A DNA stretch of 9,263 nucleotides from Pseudomonadota bacterium (GTDB taxonomy: Bacteria; Pseudomonadota; Alphaproteobacteria; Rhizobiales; Phreatobacteraceae), in assembly GCA_023416965.1 (NCBI GenBank), contig JAEZGJ010000298.1, forward strand, positions 1-9,263, read 5' to 3'. Each line of letters opens with the position of its first letter. The stretch's first letter is position 1. The position numbers and the translations under genes are program-made. Under the pieces are notes generated by a model that saw only the letters and a program-made list of their open reading frames with translations, had not been told where the DNA came from and did not search any database. Below are positions 1 through 8,275 of this stretch, in pieces.

Positions 1-21
1 CCCCCCGGCGAGGAGGAGCCC

Positions 22-177
22 ATGTGGACCGGTTTTCTGGTTGTCCTGCTGATTCTGGTTCTGGTCTTCGGCGGCTATCTCGGCGGCGCCCGCGGCGCGG
101 GCGGCTCGCTGTTCATGCTGATGCTCATCCTGACCGGCCTCTACCTGGTCGGCTGGCTGCCGGACCCGTGGTGGTAG
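22..177 (+). CDS. Small two-helix membrane protein, function unknown
   Basis: This 51-residue frame is shorter than usual gene-finding cut-offs but well supported. A near-perfect Shine-Dalgarno (AGGAGG, 11-16) sits 5 bases before the ATG. The protein is almost wholly hydrophobic: helix 1 covers about residues 4-20, followed by a glycine-rich turn (GGARGAGG, about 21-28), then helix 2 at about 29-45 and a short tail ending LPDPWW. It should be an inner-membrane hairpin with both ends on one side. Small two-helix proteins of this style (for example DUF3309-like) are common in alphaproteobacteria, but I cannot assign this one to a family with confidence. It converges on the RraA-like gene with only 15 bases between the stop codons. 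No function can be proposed. Confidence 0.7.
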   Translation: MWTGFLVVLLILVLVFGGYLGGARGAGGSLFMLMLILTGLYLVGWLPDPWW

Positions 178-185
178 GGCAGCGA

Positions 186-202
186 GGGGCGGCTAGCGCC
201 CC
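186..202. terminator. Short hairpin between convergent genes
   Basis: GGGGCG and CGCCCC form a perfect 6-bp stem with a 5-base loop (GCTAG). The loop contains the stop codon of the RraA-like gene, and the stem begins 8 bases past the stop of the small membrane gene. No T-run follows on either strand, so it is a weak terminator candidate at best. Confidence 0.25.
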
Positions 203-909
203 GTATTGCCGCGCCAGGCGGCGAAATCGACCTTGGTCTGGTCGTCCGTCGGCGGGTAGAGGCCGAGGATCGACCGGCCGGCGAGCACCATCTCCGTCAC
301 GAAGTCCTCGAACACCGTCATCTCCACCGCCTCCGCCGCGATCTCGTCGGCGAGGCCGGCGGGAATGATCACCACGCCGTCGGCGTCGCCAACCACCACG
401 TCGCCCGGCCAGACCGCCACGTCGCCGCAGCCGATCGGCACATTGATGTCGAGCGCCTGGTGCAGGGTCAGGTTGGTCGGCGCCGAGGGGCGGTGGTGAT
501 AGGCGGGAATGGCGAGGCCGGCGATCTCGGCGCTGTCGCGGAAGCCGCCGTCGGTGACGACGCCCGCCACGCCCCGCATCATCAGGCGCGAGACGAGGAT
601 TCCGCCGGCCGAGGCCGCCCGCGCGTCCTTGCGGCTGTCGATCACCATGACCGCGCCCGGCGGGCATTCCTCCACCGCCTTGCGCTGGGGGTGGCCGCGA
701 TCCTGGAACACGGTGATCGGGTTGAGGTCCTCGCGCGCCGGGATGTAGCGCAGGGTGAAGGCCTCGCCCACCATGGTCGGCAGGGCCGGGTTCAGCGGCC
801 TGACGTCCTGGATGAACTGGTTGCGCAGGCCGCGCTTGAAGAGGGCCGTGCACAGGGTGGCGGTCGAGACGCCCTTCAGCTTCTCGCGGGTCTCGGTCTT
901 GAGGCTCAT
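193..909 (-). CDS. RraA-fold protein, probable 2-keto acid (HMG/CHA-type) aldolase
   Basis: This 238-residue protein belongs to the RraA / HMG-CHA aldolase superfamily, whose members are often labelled regulator of ribonuclease E activity. E. coli RraA is about 160 residues; this one has longer ends on both sides, as do many proteobacterial homologues linked to catabolism. Signature features seen are the CPPGAVMVID strand (82-91), a G103-x20-R124-D125-x2-E128 motif, and the GDVVVGDADGVVIIP segment typical of the fold's C-terminal part. The G-x20-R-D-x2-E/D pattern is the one associated with divalent-metal pyruvate aldolases such as 4-hydroxy-4-methyl-2-oxoglutarate aldolase, so catalysis looks possible. 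The start is supported by GGAG 6 bases upstream of the ATG. It is the second gene of an operon, 15 bases after the sugar-acid dehydratase, which suggests it acts on the dehydratase product. Family membership is firm; substrate is inferred. Confidence 0.9.
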   Translation of the reverse strand: MSLKTETREKLKGVSTATLCTALFKRGLRNQFIQDVRPLNPALPTMVGEAFTLRYIPAREDLNPITVFQDRGHPQRKAVEECPPGAVMVIDSRKDARAASAGGILVSRLMMRGVAGVVTDGGFRDSAEIAGLAIPAYHHRPSAPTNLTLHQALDINVPIGCGDVAVWPGDVVVGDADGVVIIPAGLADEIAAEAVEMTVFEDFVTEMVLAGRSILGLYPPTDDQTKVDFAAWRGNTGR

Positions 910-924
910 GGAAGGCTCCGCAGC

Positions 925-2667
<1,743 letters not shown>

Positions 2668-2969
2668 CTCGTGATCGGGCGTTTCGGTCGTCGGGGCCGG
2701 CTCTTCGCGGCCGGGCGCCCATCCAAGGCCGCCGGGCGCCGGATGGCAAGACTAAGTGTCGAGGAAAGCGATGATTTCGCCGGCCCCCGGTCAGCCAATC
2801 CCCGGAAAAGCGTTGCTGCGGTGCGGCAATTTCAATCGTTTCGCATTGCCGCCCCGTCCATCCTCGGTGCCGAGGGCCGGGAACGGCGCTTGCGAAAATT
2901 GCGGCCATGGCTAGGCTCCGCCCCGCCCGCACCGGGCCGAGTCCGGCCGGTGCACCGGAGGATCCTTCC
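2668..2969. other. Divergent intergenic region
   Basis: These 302 bases separate the leftward dehydratase operon from the rightward small exported protein. I see no credible gene on either strand. The stretch 2750-2900 is locally richer in A/T than its surroundings and holds the inverted repeat at 2823-2852. A weak sigma70-like pair for the rightward gene can be drawn (TTGCGA at 2890-2895, 16-base spacer, TAGGCT at 2912-2917), but the match is poor. The dehydratase promoter must also lie here, but no convincing -35/-10 pair was found. Confidence 0.6.
2823..2852. promoter_or_regulatory. Inverted repeat, candidate operator
   Basis: GCGGCAAT and ATTGCCGC are perfect 8-bp inverted arms separated by 14 bases. 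The centre-to-centre spacing of the arms is about two helical turns (22 bp), which suits a dimeric regulator better than a transcription terminator, and no T-run follows. It lies about 155 bases upstream of the dehydratase start and 118 bases upstream of the small exported gene. No regulator gene for the sugar-acid operon is in the window. Function is inferred. Confidence 0.35.
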
Positions 2970-3275
2970 ATGCGCCGCATCGCCCTCGCCGCCGCCGTCG
3001 CGCTCACCGCCCTCGCCGCGGGCGAGGCCCATGCCATCCGCATCCTCGGCCACGGCACCGACCAGTGCTCCGTCTGGCTGCGTGTGCGGACCACGCCGCA
3101 GGCTGCCGAATATCGGGAGTGGATGCTCGGCTATCTCTCCGCCTCGGCCTTCCACAAGAACAAGGACATCCTGCGCAACATGACCTACGATCAGGTCCTG
3201 TCGCGCGTCACGTCGGAGTGCCAGCGCGCGCCGACCAAGCGTCTCGACGACGTGCTCGACGGCTTCCTGCGCTGA
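2970..3275 (+). CDS. Small exported two-cysteine protein, HdeA-like in style
   Basis: This encodes 101 residues. The start is the ATG at 2970, because GGAGG (2957-2961) lies 8 bases upstream and the resulting protein begins with a clean signal peptide: MRR, a hydrophobic stretch (about 4-18), then AHA with cleavage probably after A22. An upstream in-frame ATG at 2907 would put 21 unlikely residues in front of the signal. The mature part is about 79 residues with exactly two cysteines (C33 and C84), well placed for a single disulfide. The pattern DQCSVWL, then YREWMLGYLSA, then VTSECQRAPTKRLDDVLDGFL resembles small helical periplasmic proteins of the HdeA/HdeB or Rap1a-immunity type (Cys-x3-4-Trp, WxxGYL, C-terminal Cys). 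I am not sure of the family, so the specific role is left open. It is a single-gene unit followed at once by a hairpin. Confidence 0.85.
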   Translation: MRRIALAAAVALTALAAGEAHAIRILGHGTDQCSVWLRVRTTPQAAEYREWMLGYLSASAFHKNKDILRNMTYDQVLSRVTSECQRAPTKRLDDVLDGFLR

Positions 3276-3292
3276 GCCCGCAAGCGGCGGGC
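3276..3292 (+). terminator. Hairpin immediately after the small exported gene
   Basis: GCCCGC and GCGGGC form a 6-bp all-G/C stem with a 5-base loop, beginning at the first base after the TGA stop. There is no T-run downstream, so it would be a weak intrinsic terminator or an mRNA 3' stabilising hairpin. Confidence 0.35.
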
Positions 3293-3405
3293 ACCGCTGC
3301 GGTTCGAGTGACAAGGCGAAACCGGAACGGGACTGATCATTAGCGGTTCGTCAAGAACCCCGTGCGACAGTGTGGGGACGTTGCCCGCCTCATTGGTTTC
3401 ATTCC

Positions 3406-4647
3406 ATGTTTGCCCGCCCGCCCGTTTCCATCGTGCTGCGCCGGCTGGGCCGAGAGGCGGACGGCAGCATAGCCATCACCTTTGCCATCTGCCTCGTCGC
3501 CATCTTCGGCTTCGTCGGCCTGGCGGTTGACTATTCCCGCGGCGCCCGCATTCAGGCGAAGCTGCAGTCCGCTCTCGATTCCGCTGCGGTCGCGGCTTCC
3601 TCACGTGCCTCCGGCAAGACAGGCGACCAGATCAGGGCGGATGCGCTCGCCTTCTTCGCTGCGCAGTTCAAGGAAGCGGGCGTTCCGACCCCGTCCGTCG
3701 TCGCGACGGTGACCACCTCGACACTCGAGCTCAAGGCGACCCTTGACCTGCCGGCCCACTTCCTCCCCGTCGTGGGCATCAACTCGGTGGCGGTTGCGGC
3801 GGCGTCGAAGACCGCATGGGGCATCACCCGGCTGAGGGTGGCTCTCGCCCTGGACAACACAGGCTCCATGTCGAGTTCCGGCAAGATGTCGGCTCTGAAG
3901 ACCGCGACACTCAACCTTCTGACGCAGCTCCACGACAACGCCAAGAACGACGGCGACGTGCTGGTCTCCCTGGTCCCCTTCGCCAAGGTCGTCAATGTCG
4001 GCACGGCCTATCGGAATGCGAGCTGGATCCGCATGGCGGATGCGACGGTCTGCACCTGGATCTTCTGCTCGACGAGCTGGAGCGGGGCCATTCAGGACCG
4101 CGACAAGAACAACGACATCTCCAACTCGGCTCCCGCAGGGTCCTCCACCTATTTTCCGGCGATGAACGAGAACTATACCGGCGGCACGCCGACCGCCATC
4201 CAGCCGCTGACCTCGAACTGGGGGCAGTTGCGCTCCACTGTGGCGCAGATGAGCCCGGCGGGGAACACCAACCAGGTCATCGGCCTCGCCTGGGCGTGGC
4301 AGACCCTGACCCAGGGCCTGCCGATGAACGCGCCGGCCGAGGATCCGAAATACACCTACAAGAAGGTCATCATCCTGATCTCCGACGGGCTCAATACCGA
4401 GAGCCGCCATTCCGATCGCCAGAGCGAGATCGACGCCCGCCAGACCCTGCTCTGCAACGCTGTCAAGGCCGCGGGGATCACGATCTACACGATCCAGGTG
4501 AACACCGGAGGCGATCCCACCTCCACGGTGATGCGGAACTGCGCGAGCACCACCGACAAGTTCACGGTGATGACCAATCCAACCCAGTTGCTCACCACGC
4601 TGAGCGACATTGGCGGCCAGCTGACGCGGCTGCGTCTCACCAACTGA
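3406..4647 (+). CDS. TadG-like pilus assembly protein with von Willebrand A domain
   Basis: From the ATG at 3406 the protein is 413 residues. The N-terminus has the TadE/TadG pattern: a short basic cytoplasmic segment, DGSIAITFA, one membrane helix (about 21-41), then VDYSRGARIQAKLQSALDSAAVAAS, the usual TadG coil. A vWA domain follows from about residue 142. Its metal-ion-dependent adhesion site looks intact: D150-N-T-G-S154, a threonine at T288 in GNTNQ, and D327 in ISDGLN. Extra cysteines occur at 216, 221, 350 and 379. Such proteins are anchored in the inner membrane with the vWA domain in the periplasm and are linked to Flp/Tad pilus assembly. No other tad gene is near, so this is an orphan copy, common in Hyphomicrobiales. 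An in-frame GTG at 3370 would add 12 residues but gives an atypical N-terminus and has no Shine-Dalgarno; neither does 3406. Confidence 0.9.
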   Translation: MFARPPVSIVLRRLGREADGSIAITFAICLVAIFGFVGLAVDYSRGARIQAKLQSALDSAAVAASSRASGKTGDQIRADALAFFAAQFKEAGVPTPSVVATVTTSTLELKATLDLPAHFLPVVGINSVAVAAASKTAWGITRLRVALALDNTGSMSSSGKMSALKTATLNLLTQLHDNAKNDGDVLVSLVPFAKVVNVGTAYRNASWIRMADATVCTWIFCSTSWSGAIQDRDKNNDISNSAPAGSSTYFPAMNENYTGGTPTAIQPLTSNWGQLRSTVAQMSPAGNTNQVIGLAWAWQTLTQGLPMNAPAEDPKYTYKKVIILISDGLNTESRHSDRQSEIDARQTLLCNAVKAAGITIYTIQVNTGGDPTSTVMRNCASTTDKFTVMTNPTQLLTTLSDIGGQLTRLRLTN

Positions 4648-4661
4648 ACCTCGAAAGCCGA

Positions 4662-4685
4662 AGGCCCCGGACGGATCCGGGGCCT
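4662..4685. terminator. Strong hairpin between convergent genes
   Basis: AGGCCCCGG and CCGGGGCCT form a perfect 9-bp stem with a 6-base loop (ACGGAT), starting 14 bases after the TadG-like stop and ending 22 bases before the stop of the leftward DUF6600-type gene. Placement between two converging genes suggests a shared bidirectional terminator. There is no long T-run: the leftward strand has only a short TTT several bases past the stem. Confidence 0.6.
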
Positions 4686-4707
4686 CGCGGTCGTGGTGCA
4701 GATCGGG

Positions 4708-5655
4708 TCAGCGGCGGGCGAAGCGACCGGCGGAGTGACCGCGGCCCCCCATGGCGAAGCCGGGCCGGGGACCGCCGCGGCCGATGAAGGGGCCTGGACG
4801 GGGACCCGGGCGGCCGATGAACGGACCGGGACGCGGGCCGGGGCGGACGATGAACGGACCCGGACGCAGCGGCCGCACCTGCCGGCAGGCGGGATGACCG
4901 GGTGCACGGGCGCAGAGGCTGCCGAGCGGGCCGGGCGTGGCGCCGGGCCGCAGGCGGACGCCGCCGACCACCGGGCCGGGACGCCGGCATCCCGGAGCGA
5001 AGGGGTTGGTGGCGCAGATCGGGCGGCACCAGGACGGCCGGATGCCGGTCGAGCAGGACGGTGGCAGGCCGACATGGCCGGGCCGGCAGCCGCGTGCCCA
5101 GGGCCGGTGGCGGCAGCGATCGATCAGAACAAGGCCGCCGGGAATGAAGGCCGGACCACCGGCAATATAGGCGGGACCCTCGGCCATATAGGCAGGGCCA
5201 CGGTAGGCGGGCGCCTGGGGCGGCGGCAGGCTGGCGACCGGGGCCCGCGGTGCCGCGGACCGGCAACCGGAGTTGAACGAGGCCTGGTCCTGGGTCTGCC
5301 AGCCGTCGCGCGGCGGCTGGTTGCCGTGCTGCTCGGGCAGCATCGGGGCCCAGCTCACCTGGTGCGGTTCGGCTCGCCAGACCACCCAGCCCGGGCCGAA
5401 ATGGGTGTCGGCCGCCCAGATCCAGCCGTGCTGGGGGTCGTTCGCCCAACGGCCGTGGCGGTGGACGATGGCGCCCCAGGGGGTGGGATCGGCGAAGACC
5501 CAGCTGCCCTGCTCGCGGTCATATTGCCAGTGGCAACGCGGATAGGGCGACCAGCCGGGTGCCGCGATCTGCTCCGACGGCTTCCACACCTCGCCGTAGA
5601 GTGGATGGGTTTCGAAGCTGCCGAATTGCTGCAGCGTCTCGCGGAAGCCGTCCAT
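4708..5655 (-). CDS. DUF6600-type exported protein with repetitive Cys/Pro/Gly/Arg tail (N-terminus frameshifted)
   Basis: The first in-frame ATG (5655) gives 315 residues, but the open frame continues upstream to a stop at 5815-5817 and encodes a signal-peptide-like stretch there, so 5655 is probably not the native start. Residues 14-106 match the DUF6600 pattern of aromatic sheets: FETHPLYGEVWKPS, GWSPYPRCHW, PWGAIVHRHGRW, GWIWAADTHFGPGWVVWR and SWAPMLP. The tail is low in complexity: three 7-residue repeats of the form GPA(Y/F)(I/M)xx at 153-173, four C-x8-C-R modules (C181/C190, C201/C210, C214/C223, C248/C257), and three 11-residue repeats beginning RPGPFI at 264-296. It should be periplasmic or surface-located. 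The DUF6600 function is unknown. No SD precedes 5655. It converges on the TadG-like gene and diverges from the Rrf2 gene. The domain call rests on pattern recall. Confidence 0.75.
   Translation of the reverse strand: MDGFRETLQQFGSFETHPLYGEVWKPSEQIAAPGWSPYPRCHWQYDREQGSWVFADPTPWGAIVHRHGRWANDPQHGWIWAADTHFGPGWVVWRAEPHQVSWAPMLPEQHGNQPPRDGWQTQDQASFNSGCRSAAPRAPVASLPPPQAPAYRGPAYMAEGPAYIAGGPAFIPGGLVLIDRCRHRPWARGCRPGHVGLPPSCSTGIRPSWCRPICATNPFAPGCRRPGPVVGGVRLRPGATPGPLGSLCARAPGHPACRQVRPLRPGPFIVRPGPRPGPFIGRPGPRPGPFIGRGGPRPGFAMGGRGHSAGRFARR
4768..4866 (-). repeat. Three 33-bp tandem repeats (11-residue unit)
   Basis: Within the tail of the DUF6600-type protein, residues 264-296 are three copies of an 11-residue unit, RPGPFIVRPGP, RPGPFIGRPGP and RPGPFIGRGGP, encoded by three imperfect 33-bp units. 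A fourth partial unit (RPGF) follows. The DNA copies differ at several synonymous positions, so they are not a fresh duplication. Confidence 0.8.
5137..5199 (-). repeat. Three 21-bp tandem repeats (7-residue unit)
   Basis: Residues 153-173 of the DUF6600-type protein are GPAYMAE, GPAYIAG and GPAFIPG, three in-register heptads encoded by 21-bp units. They sit between the proline-rich linker and the cysteine-rich region. Confidence 0.75.
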
Positions 5656-5818
5656 GGCGCTTGGCGCCTGTTGCTGGATGGCGGCACCCGCCCCCTCGGC
5701 GGGTGGCGGCGGGGGAGGCGTGCCGGCTCCGGCGGCGAGCGCCTGGCCGATCGACAGGCTGACGGCGAGCGCCAGAGGACACGAGGGATGGTATGCGGAA
5801 GCGCAGTTTCGGGGTCAT
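5656..5818 (-). pseudogene. Displaced 5' end of the DUF6600-type gene: true start and signal peptide, one base out of frame
   Basis: An excellent Shine-Dalgarno (AGGAG, 5830-5826 on the minus strand) lies 7 bases upstream of an ATG at 5818, which begins MTPKLRFRIPSLVS. This frame does not match the body of the gene. The body frame, read upstream of 5655, gives LALAVSLSIGQALAA followed by a proline run (PPPPPP), which is a signal-peptide core and linker. Removing one base around 5775-5780 joins the two into MTPKLRFRIPSLVS + LALAVSLSIGQALAA, a textbook signal peptide, and gives a 369-residue protein. So there is one extra base, in nature or by sequencing error, somewhere between about 5775 and 5814. 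No obvious slippery site is present. Confidence 0.65.
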
Positions 5819-5884
5819 TGCAGCTCTCCTGGCAGGCGCCGGTGGCGCTCGCTTCATCAGTCGCGGGGAGGGGCGCAAAGGTTC

Positions 5885-5900
5885 ACCTGCCGCGGCAGGT
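5885..5900. promoter_or_regulatory. Perfect 16-bp palindrome, candidate operator
   Basis: ACCTGCCGCGGCAGGT is a perfect two-fold palindrome with no spacer. It lies between divergent genes, 67 bases upstream of the probable start of the DUF6600-type gene (5818) and 65 bases upstream of the Rrf2-family start (5965). Position and symmetry suit a homodimeric regulator; the adjacent Rrf2 protein is the obvious first candidate for autoregulation. This is inferred from position only. Confidence 0.45.
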
Positions 5901-5930
5901 CTGCCGAAGGCGGGGCGTCCCGATAGGTCT

Positions 5931-5958
5931 TTGATCTCGCGGTATCTTCCGCTACACA
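5931..5958 (+). promoter_or_regulatory. Possible promoter giving a leaderless Rrf2 mRNA
   Basis: TTGATC (5931-5936) and TACACA (5953-5958) are separated by 16 bases, with 6 bases between the second box and the A of the ATG at 5965. If used, transcription would begin at or next to the start codon, which would explain why there is no Shine-Dalgarno. The -10 match is poor (3 of 6), so this is tentative. Confidence 0.25.
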
Positions 5959-6365
5959 CGCTGCATGTGGCTGAACCAGCGAACCGTCGACGCGATCCGA
6001 CTGATGGCCGAGCTCTCCGCGCGATGGCCGCAGGCGGTCAAGGCGGCCGAACTCGCCGCCATCACCGGCATCACCTTCCTCAACGTGCAGAAGACCGCCC
6101 ACGCCCTGTCGCGGGCCGGCCTCCTCGAGGCCGAGCGCGGCCGCTACGGCGGGCTGAGGCTGGTGCGGGCCGCCGACGAGATGAAGGTGGCCGAGATCGT
6201 CCGCGCCTTCGAGCCGGCGGACTGCCCGGTGAACTTCCTCGCCGCCGACCAGTCGCGAGACCCCGTCTCGACGCTCATGTTCCGCGCCCACCGCGGCTTC
6301 TTCCAGCCGCTGGAGGAGACGACCCTCGCCGATATCGAGCCGCGGGCCATCGCCCGCAAGGGCGA

Positions 6366-7183
<818 letters not shown>

Positions 7184-7187
<4 letters not shown>

Positions 7188-8275
7188 GCGTCGAGGGTCC
7201 GGTCGCGGCGCAGCAGCAGCCACAGGAAGAAGGGTGCGCCGATGGCGGCGGTGAGGATGCCGATCGGCAGTTCCGCGGGCGCCACCAGCGTGCGGGCGAG
7301 GAGGTCCGCCCCTGTCAGCAGGATGGCGCCGAGCAGGGCGGCGAGCGGCAGCAGCACCCGGTGATCAGGGCCGAACAGCAGCCGCAGCAGGTGTGGTACC
7401 ACGATGCCGACGAAGCCGATGACGCCGGCGGAGGCGACGCTCGCCCCCACGGCCACCGCCACCATCATGATGGCGGCGCGCTTCAGTGCCTGGACGGGGA
7501 TGCCGAGATGGAAGGCCTCGGCCTCGCCGAGTAGCAGGGCGTTGAGGCCGCGGGCGAGGAAGGGCACGGCCAGCAGCACCGGCAGGATCAGCGGGGTCAC
7601 GGTGGCCACCTTGGTCCAGCTCGCTCCCGACAGCGAGCCGAGCGACCAGAAGGTGAGGTCGCGCAGCTGCCGGTCGTCGCTGACGAAGGCGAGCAGGCCC
7701 GTCAGCGCCCCGGCGAAGGCGCCGAGGGCGACGCCCGCCAGCAGCATGACCGCCACCGAGGTGCGGCCGTGGCGGGTGGCGATGGAATAAAGGATGAGGG
7801 TGGAGGCGAGGCCGCCGAGGAAGGCGCCGAAGGGCAGCAGGACGAAGGGCAGCTGCGCGGCCACCGTGCCGAAGATGCGGTCGCCCAGGACGATGGTGAA
7901 GCCCGCCGCCAGCGCCGCGCCGGACGAAACGCCGACGAGGCCGGGATCGGCGAGCGGGTTGCGGAAAAGGCCCTGCATCAGCGCGCCGGACACCGCCAGT
8001 GCCGCGCCGATCAGGCAGCCCAGCAGGAGGCGCGGTACCCGGATCGACAGGATGATGAGGGCGTCACGGCCGGCCAGCGCCTCCCGGTCGCCGGTCGCCC
8101 AGGCGGTCACCACGCGCACCACGTCGGCCGGCGCGATCTTCACCGCGCCGCTGCCGAGCGAGACGACGGCCAGCATCACCAGGAGCACGGCCAGAAGCGC
8201 TGTGCCGACGGCGAGTCGCCGGCGCCGTGAGGCGAAGATGCCGGCGATTGACGGGGCTTCGGCCGCGAGGCTCAC
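7184..8275 (-). CDS. hmuU: Haem ABC transporter permease HmuU (FecCD family)
   Basis: This 363-residue polytopic protein is a FecCD/BtuC-type permease, the inner-membrane channel through which periplasmic haem passes. It starts with a basic segment (ASRRRR) before the first helix (about 21-42) and has roughly ten hydrophobic segments. Hallmark stretches are RVPRLLLGCLIGAALAVSG (79-97), MQGLFRNPLADPGLVG (100-115), LTFWSLGSLSGASW (207-220), the ATPase-coupling region GFVGIVVPHLLRL (287-299) with FGPDHR (301-306), and ELPIGILTAAIGAPFF (335-350). The start is a GTG at 8275 that overlaps the hmuT stop as GTGA, indicating translational coupling. Substrate assignment rests on the neighbours (HemP, HmuT, HmuV), because FecCD permeases for haem, cobalamin and siderophores look alike. 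Confidence 0.93.

Noticed and set aside
2710..2746. Repeated GCCGGGCGCC and CCATCC/GGATGG arms upstream of the dehydratase
   Set aside because: These are short G/C-rich matches likely by chance at this base composition, without T-run or clear symmetry about a promoter.
2907..2969. Upstream ATG for the small exported protein
   Set aside because: It would place 21 residues before a well-formed signal peptide, while the ATG at 2970 has a GGAGG at proper spacing.
3370..3405. GTG start for the TadG-like gene
   Set aside because: It has no Shine-Dalgarno, and the added residues (with Cys, Trp and His) do not look like a TadG N-terminus. It cannot be fully excluded, because 3406 also lacks a Shine-Dalgarno.
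4637..5449. 270-residue minus-strand frame overlapping the DUF6600-type gene
   Set aside because: It is a different frame of the same repetitive DNA, Arg/Pro/Leu-rich, without the cysteine periodicity or aromatic domain seen in the chosen frame.
7188..7223. GTG start for hmuV at 7223
   Set aside because: It would add 12 Ala/Pro/Arg residues and overlap hmuU by 40 bases; the ATG at 7187 gives the same 4-base overlap as the other operon junctions and a standard ABC N-terminus.
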